This document shows positions 23,889 to 33,168 of a stretch of 64,000 nt of DNA, piece by piece. The notes under the pieces were generated by a model. It had not been told where the DNA came from. It ran no database searches and saw nothing but the letters and a program-made list of their open reading frames with translations. Made by a program: the position numbers and the translations under genes. How positions within the stretch are numbered: position 1 is the first letter of the stretch; each line of letters opens with the position of its first letter. This stretch comes from Candidatus Heimdallarchaeota archaeon LC_3 (GTDB taxonomy: Archaea > Asgardarchaeota > Heimdallarchaeia > Hodarchaeales > LC-3): positions 1-64,000 of the forward strand of contig MDVS01000033.1 in the NCBI GenBank assembly GCA_001940645.1. The letters run 5' to 3'.

Positions 23889-25721
23889 TTATTTAGATTT
23901 TAATGTCCGGATATCTGCCTGAAGTGTTCTTATTTTGTCTGTTAATTCTTGCTTTTCACTATTTGCTTTCATCAAATTCTGTTTCAAATTACTTATTTCT
24001 TCTTGAAATTCACTAACTTTTCCAGTAGCCCCACGAGATTCACTTAAGGACTTTTGAAGTTGGTTTTTTACTTTTTGAAGTTCCTCAGTTTGATTTCTTA
24101 ACTGATCTCGTATTCCTACTTTATCAGTAGATGATTCTTCAATAGTAGATTTAAGATTATTAATCTCTCGTTGAGCACCTTGATAAGCACGTTGGGCTTT
24201 GTCTAAATCCGATTGTAAATTCAATACTAGTTCTTGGAATCGTTCTTTATCCTTTTTACGTTCATCAGCTGTTTGAGAAATTTCAGATAAGCTCTGTGAC
24301 AACTTTCGTAATTCCTCTTTTGATTTTTCTGCACTTACTGTTCGAGTCCGCGCATCGTCCCTAGCCTTTGTTGCTCTTTCTTTCGCTTCCTGTTCACTTG
24401 AAACAAGTTCTCTCAATTCTTTTTCTAATTGATTTACCTGTTTCTTTTTTTCCTGGTCCTCAGCTGATAATTCTTGCATTTTACTTAAAAATGTTGCACG
24501 ATCTTCGCGAAGCTGTTCTAAGGTTGCATCTTTTTCCATTAGATCTTTTTTAAGATCTTTTTCAGTTTGTTTTAACAATTGAGCTTCTTCTGTTGACTTC
24601 ATTAGTTTAGATCTTAGATTGTTAATTTCTCGTTCGTTTTCCGAAGATAAATCTGAAGTTTTCCGAAATTCTTTTTCCATATCTTGCAATTTTCTAATTT
24701 GAGATTCTTTTTCAGCTTGCGTTTGTTTTGTTGTCTTTAATTCTTCTCTTAAGTCCCCTTGTTTTGACTCTGCTTCTTTCAGCCGATTTTCTAATAGTGT
24801 AATTTTTTCGTCTTTCTTTTTACTTGTTTGGGACATTTGATCCCTTTTTTGAGTCAAATCAGCTATTGCAGATTGTAAAGATTCACGCTCTTTTTGTGTG
24901 GTTTCACTCTCATTTTGCGCACTTCTTGCTTTTTTTTCTGTTTTTTGAAGTCTATTTTGAAGATTTGATAATTCAGATTCATATTTGGTAGCAATATCTT
25001 TTTTTTCTTTATCAAGTTGCTTTTGAATAGTTTCCTCTAGTTTAGTAATCTCTTTATTAACTTTATCAATAATTTTATCGCTATCACTTAATAGACTTGT
25101 AATTAAGTCATCGGATAGACTAATATCTTTAAATTCTTCCCTTTTTTCAGAAATTTTAGTAATTTGTTCACCTAATTTCTCAATAAGACCAGCCAGAGAC
25201 TTTTCTTGTATATTAAAATTCTGTTTTATTTCTTCTTCAACAATCGAGACGATTTTTTCCTGAGCAGCAAATGTTTCACCACCTAAGGCCTCAGGTAGTT
25301 TCAAAGAAGCTGATAAATATTCTTTAAATTCGGCCGATTTATTTTGTACATCTTCATATTGGGTTTCAACAAGTACGAAGCTCTGTTTTTGGCTTTCTAA
25401 ATTATTATTTAGGTTATTTACTTTATTAACTTCTTCATTCAATTCAAGTAATTCTTTATCTAGCTCTTCATAAAAGAAATTGAAATCTTCATGTAATTCT
25501 TTTACAATATAAGTTTTTTTCTCTAATTTCCTTATTGAATTAAGTGCTTGTTGAATTAATACACCAGAATTCGCATCTTTTTCAGTAATAGTTTGATCTG
25601 CTTGTGTTAATAAATCCGTGGACGTAATCCAATTATTTAATTCATCATGAATTTTCTTTACTGAATCTATTTCAGCCTTTAAAGCACTAGCAGAAGCTTT
25701 TATTGATTTAGGAGAACTCAA
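23889..25721 (-). CDS. Long coiled-coil protein
   Basis: This 610-residue protein has no signal peptide or membrane segment. From about residue 215 to the end it is one nearly uninterrupted charged coiled coil with repeated short patterns such as RLQKTEKKARSAQNE, KKDEKITLLENRLKEA and QVNQLEKELRELVSSE. The N-terminal 200 residues are also helical but less regular. Composition (Lys, Glu, Gln, Leu, Ser) is that of SMC-like or filament-like coils, but there is no ATPase head, so it is not SMC or Rad50. It begins the operon with the 144-residue helical protein. A scaffold or filament role is plausible, without evidence for a specific function. Confidence 0.8.
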   Translation of the reverse strand: MSSPKSIKASASALKAEIDSVKKIHDELNNWITSTDLLTQADQTITEKDANSGVLIQQALNSIRKLEKKTYIVKELHEDFNFFYEELDKELLELNEEVNKVNNLNNNLESQKQSFVLVETQYEDVQNKSAEFKEYLSASLKLPEALGGETFAAQEKIVSIVEEEIKQNFNIQEKSLAGLIEKLGEQITKISEKREEFKDISLSDDLITSLLSDSDKIIDKVNKEITKLEETIQKQLDKEKKDIATKYESELSNLQNRLQKTEKKARSAQNESETTQKERESLQSAIADLTQKRDQMSQTSKKKDEKITLLENRLKEAESKQGDLREELKTTKQTQAEKESQIRKLQDMEKEFRKTSDLSSENEREINNLRSKLMKSTEEAQLLKQTEKDLKKDLMEKDATLEQLREDRATFLSKMQELSAEDQEKKKQVNQLEKELRELVSSEQEAKERATKARDDARTRTVSAEKSKEELRKLSQSLSEISQTADERKKDKERFQELVLNLQSDLDKAQRAYQGAQREINNLKSTIEESSTDKVGIRDQLRNQTEELQKVKNQLQKSLSESRGATGKVSEFQEEISNLKQNLMKANSEKQELTDKIRTLQADIRTLKSK

Positions 25722-25845
25722 TCTGGATCATGACCTAAAAGTAAGATTATTTCTAGCTTATCCTATGATTATTTTAATTTCATTTTTTGAATTAAAAAAT
25801 TTAATTCTAAGAAATTTTCTATATCAAAATATAAATCCACCATTT

Positions 25846-26304
25846 TTAGATATCTTCGGATGAAATTTGCATTTTATCTATATAATATATTAAATCCTCG
25901 ATTTCACGGTATTTTCCCATCAACAATGACGATAATTTATGCCTAAAATAAGTATCTACCTTTAGTTTTTTGAAAGTTTGACTATTACTAAATTTAATTG
26001 AACCCAGGTTACTGATTTTTTTTAGATATTTTATTCCTTCAGTATCAAAGTCAACTAAAGGAATACAAACAACAGTTTCACCTTTAATTATCTTTTTCAT
26101 TTTAACTAAAAGTTTTTCTTCTGAAAGATGAGATATTTCTAGTATTTTATCGTTATTAAAGCCTAAATGTTGGAAAAAAGCTCTATCATTTTTTCCCTCG
26201 ACTAGCATTAAAGTATCCATTTCGAGTATTTCATTTTTTAACTGTTTCAATAAAAAAATGAAGTTATCTCTTTTTTTTGAAAGTTTTTTATTCAAAACTA
26301 TCAA
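25846..26304 (-). CDS. Small Toprim-domain protein
   Basis: This 152-residue protein has the Toprim pattern. The catalytic glutamate is Glu36 in TLMLVEGKNDRAFF, and the metal-binding Asp85 and Asp87 lie in IPLVDFDTEG after a hydrophobic strand (ETVVCIPL). Toprim domains occur in primases, topoisomerases, RNase M5 and recombination proteins. Stand-alone archaeal versions of about 150 residues are common, and their targets are mostly unknown; RNase M5-like rRNA maturation is one option. The C-terminus (YFRHKLSSLLMGKYREIEDL) is helical. It lies between the coiled-coil gene and the Cys-containing membrane-anchored gene on one strand. Confidence 0.8.
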   Translation of the reverse strand: MIVLNKKLSKKRDNFIFLLKQLKNEILEMDTLMLVEGKNDRAFFQHLGFNNDKILEISHLSEEKLLVKMKKIIKGETVVCIPLVDFDTEGIKYLKKISNLGSIKFSNSQTFKKLKVDTYFRHKLSSLLMGKYREIEDLIYYIDKMQISSEDI

Positions 26305-26327
26305 TTTCCAATAAATTTAGACGTTTT

Positions 26328-26876
26328 TTAGACTAATCCAATTCTAAAAATATAAGCAATCGCAATTGTGAGAAAAAAAGCGACGGATGCAATTAAGGGT
26401 AATAAAGATATAAGAATAAACCACAAAAAAATTCCACCACGTCTGAAACCTCCAGTTCCTCCTCTATTTTGCTGTTTATAAGATGATTTGCTTTCTTCAA
26501 TTAGAGTGTCTATTATCTGAGTTTTTCTTATATTGCTAGATTGCATTTGGATAGGTAATTTTGGTGCTAATCCATGATAATCACATAATGAGCATTCAAC
26601 GAAGGTAAATGTGATATAATCATCAGGAATGAGTTGAAAACTTAAGTTAACAACCATTTTAGCGTGTTTTTGATCCTTAATATCTAATTTTTTCATAGCG
26701 ACAGCATTATTAATAGCGACATCTGTTTTTTTTATACCTCTTGAAATGTCTTGCTCTCCAGATACTGGACCTGTTATTTTATCTAAAGGAGTATTATCTC
26801 TAGGGCATAACCAAAGTGTTTGAAATATTATTTTATCATTATTTGATAAATTATTAAATAAATCTGGGGAAATCAT
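26328..26876 (-). CDS. Membrane-anchored protein of unknown function
   Basis: This is a 182-residue protein with a soluble N-terminal domain of about 150 residues, then one or two C-terminal hydrophobic helices (about 152-180: FLWFILISLLPLIASVAFFL). The domain has a strand-rich part with VVNLSFQLIPDDYITFTFVE and a possible metal site CSLCDYHG; a single earlier Cys lies in LWLCPRDN. A Gly/Arg linker (NRGGTGGFRRGG) precedes the membrane. It starts 2 bp after the stop of the zinc-ribbon membrane gene upstream and is probably translated with it. No family recognised. Confidence 0.65.
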   Translation of the reverse strand: MISPDLFNNLSNNDKIIFQTLWLCPRDNTPLDKITGPVSGEQDISRGIKKTDVAINNAVAMKKLDIKDQKHAKMVVNLSFQLIPDDYITFTFVECSLCDYHGLAPKLPIQMQSSNIRKTQIIDTLIEESKSSYKQQNRGGTGGFRRGGIFLWFILISLLPLIASVAFFLTIAIAYIFRIGLV

Positions 26877-26878
26877 TC

Positions 26879-28141
26879 TTAATACTCCCTTTTCATGGTT
26901 TTACCAAAATTGTGTAATCTTTTTCTTTGAAGCTCAAGAAAAAGAATTATTTGCATGCCTGCTAATATCACATATGTTAAAAAGGTAAACGGATAGATTA
27001 AAAATCCTCCCTGTGGACCTATAATATCTTTATAAAATAAAACAATTCCATCTAATCCTTGATTAATTATTCTATCAAAATTACCGTAAATTAACCATGT
27101 TTCGATGTATGTTAATATTATTACAACAACTGAAAATAATAAGAGTCTTGTAAACAGAAAGCCAAAAATTTTTTTCCAACGACCTCTAACTAAAACTTCA
27201 GCGTATTTAATACCACCAGCTTTCTCCCCATCACCAAGTAAAATAGAAGGAAGAGCTAAGAAAAATAAGATATTAAACAAAAGCCAAAGTGGAAAATAAA
27301 CAACACTCGAAATCGTAATAGTAATGTATGCATAAGCTGAAAAAGATAAGAATATTGATAGTAGTTGCAAGCTAGACTGATCCGCTAAATCACGTGCCAT
27401 TAAGGTTAATAAAAAATCGGGAGACTTAATGAAAAAAATTTGGAAAAACGCATAAATTAGACTGAAAATGAGAATTTTAGGTAATCTATTTACAAATCTT
27501 TGAATCAATCCAGAATATTGAACTTTTACAATATTCGTCTCATAAATAGATTTTTCAAAAATTAAAATTGCTAAAGATATTCCAACTATTAACATAATTG
27601 AATTTAACCATTCAAAAATGTTGAATAAAGGGGTTAAAAGTAAAGGAACTATATCAAAAAGAAAATCCACCGGTTCATTCCAGTTTATTGAGGGATTAAC
27701 ACTTAACAATTCAGCAACTTTAGTATTTCCTCCCAAGTCAGTATTAAGGTAGTTTATTCCATATATTATTAAACCGAAAAAAAGAGTTAGAATCAATATT
27801 GGGAAAAAAGAAGATCTTATCATATAAAGTGATTCCATAAGAGTTATTTTAATCGAGGATATCTTTAATGGAAGATTACTTGATGAATCACTATTAAATC
27901 GCTTAAATGTTTGTTTAGAAGTTTTATTGATACCTTGACCAAAAGTGGATCCTTTTGAGACATTTATTGCGCGATTGAGAACAGGTGAGTCCAAATCTGA
28001 ATCTCCTTGAATAACAATTTGCTCATCAATTAGTTGAAATTTGGTGACACAATTGTCACATATAACTTTATTATCCGTGCTAGTAGAAAATTGAGAGAAG
28101 CTTTTTCCACAATTTGGACAAAATCTTTGAGTATTTATCAC
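26879..28141 (-). CDS. Zinc-ribbon multi-pass membrane protein
   Basis: This 420-residue protein opens with a zinc ribbon: Cys8-x2-Cys11 in FCPNCGKSF and Cys28-x2-Cys31 in VICDNCVTKF. A polar, Ser/Lys/Asn-rich linker of about 60 residues follows, then about six hydrophobic helices from residue 105. A loop with GDGEKAGGIKYAEVLVRGRW and ILFSLIYAFFQIFF resembles DUF4013/glycerophosphodiester-type membrane proteins of archaea. Archaeal proteins with a ribbon in front of membrane helices are frequent and generally uncharacterised. It forms a tight pair with the 182-residue gene. The direction is shared with argS upstream (65 bp apart). Confidence 0.72.
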   Translation of the reverse strand: MINTQRFCPNCGKSFSQFSTSTDNKVICDNCVTKFQLIDEQIVIQGDSDLDSPVLNRAINVSKGSTFGQGINKTSKQTFKRFNSDSSSNLPLKISSIKITLMESLYMIRSSFFPILILTLFFGLIIYGINYLNTDLGGNTKVAELLSVNPSINWNEPVDFLFDIVPLLLTPLFNIFEWLNSIMLIVGISLAILIFEKSIYETNIVKVQYSGLIQRFVNRLPKILIFSLIYAFFQIFFIKSPDFLLTLMARDLADQSSLQLLSIFLSFSAYAYITITISSVVYFPLWLLFNILFFLALPSILLGDGEKAGGIKYAEVLVRGRWKKIFGFLFTRLLLFSVVVIILTYIETWLIYGNFDRIINQGLDGIVLFYKDIIGPQGGFLIYPFTFLTYVILAGMQIILFLELQRKRLHNFGKTMKREY

Positions 28142-28206
28142 AAGAAACCAATCTAATTTTATTTTTAAAATGTAATTACATTTACAACAATTACATCAAT
28201 ACCATT

Positions 28207-30126
28207 TTACATTTGACTGGGAACATCAATACCTAAAATGTCAATTAAAATTCTTTTTAATAATGAATTATATGCTTTCACTAGTGCTGCTCTAGCTACT
28301 GATCTCCCAGGATTAGTTTCATCATTCACACGACAATTTTCATAAAATTGATTAAATAAAACAGCAGATTGGTTTGCATAACCAGCAATTTCTGATGGTT
28401 TATTACCTTCAACAGCTTTTAATAAAATATCAGGAAAAGTAGACATATGCATTGCTAATCGTTTTTCATACTCGGTAATACAACTAGTGAAATCTTCTTT
28501 GTTTTTATATTTGGGGGATTTTTCAAGTATTCTACTTGCTCTTACGACTGTATAAACAATAAATGGTGCAGTATCTCCAATTAATCTTGTGACTTCATCA
28601 AAATCAAAAGTAATAGTTTTTTCTAAGGAATATTTGATTAACCAGTATCGTAATGCACCAGATCCTAAGATTTGTGAAATTTTTCTTTTCTCAAATTTCT
28701 CTAAATCCTTTCTTCTCTCGCTTGTAGACTCATAAGCTGCATCTATAGTCCTCTCTAAGACTCTATCACCCCATGATTCTTCTTCATACCAGTTTCCTGA
28801 TCGTCCTGAAAACCTTTGATCCGGTAATATTACGTGTTTGTATGATAAATGAACAGAATTATTAGCTTTTTCTTCTTCTCCTAGTAATCTAAAAATATGT
28901 CTTATTACATTTTGTAAATAAGTCTGTTCTGCTCCAATAACGTTTATAACACGAGTAGCTTTTCCGAAGTCAATATTTTCTGCCTGTGGTAATTTTCGAT
29001 AATTTGAACTATAGAGGATTTTTTCTTCGTCATTAAGTTTTTGTTTCAACAACGGGTAAAATTTCATTTTAATATCTGGTAATAATCCAAATTTCCAAAA
29101 TTGAAAACCGATATCATTAGCAACATATGTAGGAACTTTATTAGACCTTACAATCACCTTATCAGGATTTTTTAAATTTTTAAATTCTTTCAAATGACTT
29201 AATCGAGCTATAAAAGCCCCTTTATTATGACCTTCCGTCTCCCAAGTGAAATGCTCATCATTTTTCTCAAGAATTTTGAAGGTTTGTTTCCAAATTTTAC
29301 TTAGAGCTATATCACTTTCCCAAATAAGAGCATCATAATTTACATTTAATTTAAATGCAGTCTCTAAATTTGAGAGTACACATTGTAAAGCTATTTCACG
29401 ATTATACTGAAGAAATTTCGGATCTTTTTTGGTCTTTGTTAATACATCCTCAATCAAATTTCTTAGTTTATCATCTTTAGAAGCCTTTTTATCTACTTCT
29501 GAATAAATCAATCCTAACCAAACATCATATTTTAAATCTGGGGGTTTAGCTACTTCTAAATGAATTTTTTCGAGAAATCCAGTAATCAATGAGGCCATTT
29601 GCTTTCCCATATCATCAATATAATTTAGGACAGTAACTTTGCTGCCTAGTACATTATACATTCTTGCCAATGTATCTCCCACAATCATATTCCTAATATG
29701 TCCTATATGTAGAGGTTTTGTTGGATTTGCTGAAGTGTGTTCAACAATAACATTAAAATTACTGTATTTTTCACTTTTTCCAAATTTTTTTATATTTGAT
29801 TCGATATCATAAACTATATTGTTAACTAATTTTCCAGTGTCAAGTCTAAAATTCAAATAACCATTAATTGGTACTATTTCAGTTATTAATTTCCCAAAAG
29901 GAAATTTTGGTAATATTTTTTGAATTTTTGGAGCAAGTTCTTCAGCTATTAATTTTGGGCTTTTTTTCAAATTTTTAGCAAGCATAAACGCTATATTAGT
30001 TGCTATATCACCATGTTCTGGATTAGAAACAATCTCAACATGGCGAGTAAGGTCTATATCTTTTATATCAAAATTAAAGGATGATAATATTTCACTGAGG
30101 AAAGGAACAAATTGATCGTTAAGCAT
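28207..30126 (-). CDS. argS: Arginyl-tRNA synthetase
   Basis: This is a class I synthetase charging tRNA-Arg. It has 639 residues, somewhat longer than E. coli ArgRS (577). The HIGH motif is in EHTSANPTKPLHIGHIRNM. The N-terminal additional domain starts with an LNDQFVPFLSEILSS helix and contains PEHGDIATNIAFMLAK. The KMSKS loop is a variant: QRFSGRSGNWYEE. The DALR anticodon-binding domain ends the protein with SVARAALVKAYNSLLKRIL. Several inserts fit archaeal and eukaryotic ArgRS rather than the bacterial core. It is transcribed with the zinc-ribbon membrane gene downstream and divergently from egsA. Confidence 0.95.
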   Translation of the reverse strand: MLNDQFVPFLSEILSSFNFDIKDIDLTRHVEIVSNPEHGDIATNIAFMLAKNLKKSPKLIAEELAPKIQKILPKFPFGKLITEIVPINGYLNFRLDTGKLVNNIVYDIESNIKKFGKSEKYSNFNVIVEHTSANPTKPLHIGHIRNMIVGDTLARMYNVLGSKVTVLNYIDDMGKQMASLITGFLEKIHLEVAKPPDLKYDVWLGLIYSEVDKKASKDDKLRNLIEDVLTKTKKDPKFLQYNREIALQCVLSNLETAFKLNVNYDALIWESDIALSKIWKQTFKILEKNDEHFTWETEGHNKGAFIARLSHLKEFKNLKNPDKVIVRSNKVPTYVANDIGFQFWKFGLLPDIKMKFYPLLKQKLNDEEKILYSSNYRKLPQAENIDFGKATRVINVIGAEQTYLQNVIRHIFRLLGEEEKANNSVHLSYKHVILPDQRFSGRSGNWYEEESWGDRVLERTIDAAYESTSERRKDLEKFEKRKISQILGSGALRYWLIKYSLEKTITFDFDEVTRLIGDTAPFIVYTVVRASRILEKSPKYKNKEDFTSCITEYEKRLAMHMSTFPDILLKAVEGNKPSEIAGYANQSAVLFNQFYENCRVNDETNPGRSVARAALVKAYNSLLKRILIDILGIDVPSQM

Positions 30127-30333
30127 TTTTCAGCTTCCTATTTAGTTAAAAATAATAGTAAAGAAATTAAACTGTATTTATGTTCATTTAAACTAATTTT
30201 TCTATACAATCAAGTAATCTTAAAAATTTCTTATAATCTAAAGAGTTAGTTAATTAAGTTAATTAATAGTTACTAAAATGATAATTAATAAATGATCTTA
30301 ACTGTAAGTTAATTGATTGGAGTAAGTTCATAT

Positions 30334-31416
30334 TTGGATAGACAAAGTGTTATTGTTCCACGTCTCGTTGCTTATGGATCTGATGCTATTAATAAAATAT
30401 CAGATTTATGTAAAAAATTAAATCTGAAATCTCTTCTATTGGTATCTGGCTCATCAAATACCAAAAATATAACTGAAAAAGAAATTAAACCGTTAATAAC
30501 TAAAAGTTTCAATCTGAAAGTGATGCATCTAGATAACAATATTAGTGATCTTGATAATATAAATAAAATCAGATCCGAAATTAATTCGAAACAAGTCCAA
30601 TTAGCTGTTGTAGCAATAGGAGGAGGAAAAATCATGGACATAGTGAAGGTTGCAACTCACAAAAGCATTGTACCATGGATCTCTATTCCTACTTCTGCTT
30701 CCCATGATGGCTTCTCATCTCCGTTTATAAATTTCATCCTCAGAGAACGATTAAAGAAAGCTAATTTGCCCATTCCTAAATCTAATTCCCCGTTAGCGAT
30801 AATTGGTGATACTTCATTAATCTCGCGAGCTCCGTTTGAACATGTTATCGCAGGAGTAGGCGATTTGTTAGCAAAAACTGTAGCTGTAAAGGACTGGCAG
30901 TTAGCAACGAGAATTAGAGGTGAATATTATGACGAATATGCAGCTACATTTGGTTTGATGTCAGCCAGAATTGTGGAAGAGGGTTATAAAATAATTTCTA
31001 AAGGAAAAGAACCTGGTATTAGGCTTGTGGTTAAAGCACTTGGAAATTCAGGTATAGCTATGGCAATAGCGGGAAATACTCGACCTGCCAGTGGATCAGA
31101 ACATTTGATATCTCACTATCTTGATAAAATGTCTCATGAACAGAAAAATTTTATTCCAAACAGGCATGGATTTCAAGTGGGCTTGGCTAGTGTACTGTGT
31201 TGTTATTTACAAGGAGGAAAGTGGAAAAATATTTTGAATATCTTATCTGCCCTAAAACATCCGATTACTGCTAATGAATTAGGTTTAGATAAAGAAATTT
31301 TACTTGAAGCTATGATCAATGCTCATAAAATTAGACCAGAAAGGTACACAGTATTAGGAAATGGTTTAACAAAAAAATCAGCATTAAAAGCATTGGAAGC
31401 TACTGGTATTGCTTAA
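30334..31416 (+). CDS. egsA: Glycerol-1-phosphate dehydrogenase [NAD(P)+]
   Basis: This enzyme makes sn-glycerol-1-phosphate from DHAP, the stereochemistry-determining step of archaeal membrane lipids. The NAD-binding loop is VVAIGGGKIMDIVK, followed by VPWISIPTSASHDGFSSPF, the family's active-site block. The zinc ligands lie in VGDLLAK, GSEHLISHYLD and NRHGFQVGLAS. I use TTG 30334, which follows GGAG at 30319-30322 and gives 360 residues; the in-frame TTG 30313 would add seven residues but has no ribosome site. The gene overlaps or abuts the RNase HII gene, so the two are co-transcribed. Its presence is strong support for an archaeal genome. Confidence 0.94.
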   Translation: MDRQSVIVPRLVAYGSDAINKISDLCKKLNLKSLLLVSGSSNTKNITEKEIKPLITKSFNLKVMHLDNNISDLDNINKIRSEINSKQVQLAVVAIGGGKIMDIVKVATHKSIVPWISIPTSASHDGFSSPFINFILRERLKKANLPIPKSNSPLAIIGDTSLISRAPFEHVIAGVGDLLAKTVAVKDWQLATRIRGEYYDEYAATFGLMSARIVEEGYKIISKGKEPGIRLVVKALGNSGIAMAIAGNTRPASGSEHLISHYLDKMSHEQKNFIPNRHGFQVGLASVLCCYLQGGKWKNILNILSALKHPITANELGLDKEILLEAMINAHKIRPERYTVLGNGLTKKSALKALEATGIA

Positions 31417-31450
31417 TGAAAAAAAGAATCAAATTTTCCCTGAGAGTATC

Positions 31451-32254
31451 ATGGGGATAGATGAAGCAGGAAAAGGATGCGTCATCGGACCTCTAGTTAT
31501 TGGAGCAGTGATATGGAAAAATGAAAATATTCCAGAATTAGAAGAAATGAATGTTTCAGATAGCAAAAATTATACTACAAATGCACAAAGGAATCTGAGA
31601 AAAAAACTAGCAGAACAAGTCAGATCTAGATCAGAAAAAACAATAATCCAACCTTTATATCCCAGAGAGATTGACAATGCAATAATAGCAAATAGAAAAA
31701 GCCTAGGTAGTTCATCTCCATATAAAATGAATCTAAATATATTGGAGATTATTGAAATAGCAAGAATTATTGCTGAGAATCCATGTTCCAAAATTTATAT
31801 TGATTCACTAGGAAGTCCTCTTTATTTTTCAAGAACATTAAAAGAAATAATGAAAAGGGAATTCTCAGACAAAATTTCTCAAATAGAAATAAACAAAACT
31901 AATAATTTTTTAAGTATTAAATGGAATAAAATAATTTCTGATTCCGAATTATATTCCAATATTATCGCTGAAAATAAGGCAGATTCTAAATTTGAAATTG
32001 TTTCTGCTGCATCAATTGTAGCTAAAATTTATCGTGATGAAGAGATAAGATCCATAGAAAGGAAAAATGATCTTAATAAAGGGATTTTAGCTAGCGGTTA
32101 TGCAAATAATCAATTAACTCCTTTTTTATTAAAATATGAAAATGTTATAAGAAAAAAGGAATTTGATTTTATTAGATATCAATGGAATTGGGAGCCTCTT
32201 CAAGCAATATTGAGACCAAAAAAAGGATCTTTAACAAACTTCATAAAAAAATAA
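31451..32254 (+). CDS. rnhB: Ribonuclease HII
   Basis: This enzyme removes RNA from DNA-RNA junctions and single ribonucleotides in DNA. The catalytic residues are in MGIDEAGKGCVIGPLVIG (Asp-Glu pair), KIYIDSLGSP and EIVSAASIVAKIYRDEEI. I prefer ATG 31451 (267 residues) because the family starts directly before the IDEAG strand. The frame continues up to TTG 31409, which overlaps the egsA stop by 8 bp and would add 14 residues. The C-terminal ANNQLTPFLLKYENVIRK helix is the usual substrate-gripping region. Together with RNase HI at 2875 this gives the genome both RNase H types. Confidence 0.93.
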   Translation: MGIDEAGKGCVIGPLVIGAVIWKNENIPELEEMNVSDSKNYTTNAQRNLRKKLAEQVRSRSEKTIIQPLYPREIDNAIIANRKSLGSSSPYKMNLNILEIIEIARIIAENPCSKIYIDSLGSPLYFSRTLKEIMKREFSDKISQIEINKTNNFLSIKWNKIISDSELYSNIIAENKADSKFEIVSAASIVAKIYRDEEIRSIERKNDLNKGILASGYANNQLTPFLLKYENVIRKKEFDFIRYQWNWEPLQAILRPKKGSLTNFIKK

Positions 32255-32267
32255 ATGGTTTGATATA

Positions 32268-32471
32268 TTATCGATCTTTAAGATCCCTTGATCGGACTCT
32301 ACCATAAAATAAGGCTAAATAAGCACCAAATAATGCCATAACAGCTCCTATAACGTAAATTGGGCCAATTAAACCTTGGCTTCCTCCGTAAGTCATCCAA
32401 AGGTAGAAACCCACAATTATTAGAATTACTCCAATTATCTTTATTAAATACTGTTTTTGATCTTCATCCAT
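32268..32471 (-). CDS. Small two-helix membrane protein
   Basis: This 67-residue protein has an acidic start (MDEDQKQYL), two hydrophobic helices (about 9-25 and 35-54) and a basic C-terminus (YGRVRSRDLKDR) that should face the cytoplasm. The motif WMTYGGSQGLIGPIYVIGA in between is Gly-rich. No family recognised. It ends 13 bp from the rnhB stop (convergent) and lies 109 bp from the alba gene's stop on the same strand. Confidence 0.65.
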   Translation of the reverse strand: MDEDQKQYLIKIIGVILIIVGFYLWMTYGGSQGLIGPIYVIGAVMALFGAYLALFYGRVRSRDLKDR

Positions 32472-32580
32472 AAAAAGCCCTCATTGAAAATATAAAGGGA
32501 AATAATTTTATATAAATTGTATTTGAACAAAAAACAATTAGATTAATTACTTTGAAGTTTGTTTCTTTTTAGTAAATAAT

Positions 32581-32886
32581 CTATTCAGGTTGAGGAAGTT
32601 TCATTAAAATAATTTCAATAGCTGAAATATTTGATGGTTTCCCCTCACGTGTTACCACAGTTTCTGTATCTGTCTTAATTTCTTTAATATCACACTTTCC
32701 AGCCATAAATCGTTTTCTCACTACTTCTGCAACATCAACTGCATGAGATATTGCTCGACCTCTTGCTTTAAGAATAACTTCATCATGATTTTGAAATAAC
32801 GTCATAACAGACATTGAATATCCCGTTACTGGCTTATTTCCGACGAAGACTATGTTTTGTGGCTTTGTTTCGGGCTCATCGCTCAT
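32581..32886 (-). CDS. albA: Alba-family DNA/RNA-binding chromatin protein
   Basis: This 101-residue protein is a single Alba domain that coats DNA and RNA in archaea. The N-terminal strand NIVFVGNKPVTGYSMSVMTLF carries the loop lysine (acetylatable in Sulfolobus), and the second helix region VILKARGRAISHAVDVAEVVRKRF is the family signature. CDIKEIKTDTE and AIEIILMKLP form the last strands. The length is 101 against about 90-97 for most members, due to a short N-terminal extension rich in Glu and Lys. The gene has its own promoter region of about 280 bp upstream with no other gene. Confidence 0.93.
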   Translation of the reverse strand: MSDEPETKPQNIVFVGNKPVTGYSMSVMTLFQNHDEVILKARGRAISHAVDVAEVVRKRFMAGKCDIKEIKTDTETVVTREGKPSNISAIEIILMKLPQPE

Positions 32887-33168
32887 TTGTTAGTGTTCCT
32901 CCTATTTTGGTGCATCTACAGACACAGTTCATCGTAATAAATGATATCTGATTTTTATGAGATAGTGATAAGTAACTTAAAAACTAATAGAATTTAGATT
33001 TAATTATTTAAAAAGATTCTACTTTTTTTATCATTTCCATTTTCATTTTTGAAAAATACAAGAATCTACAAAAATTGGAATAACAACTGATTTGTCTTTT
33101 TATAAGTATTAATAAAGAAAATTCATATGTTTAATGTGAATACAAACCAAAAATTTCAATTATTCATT

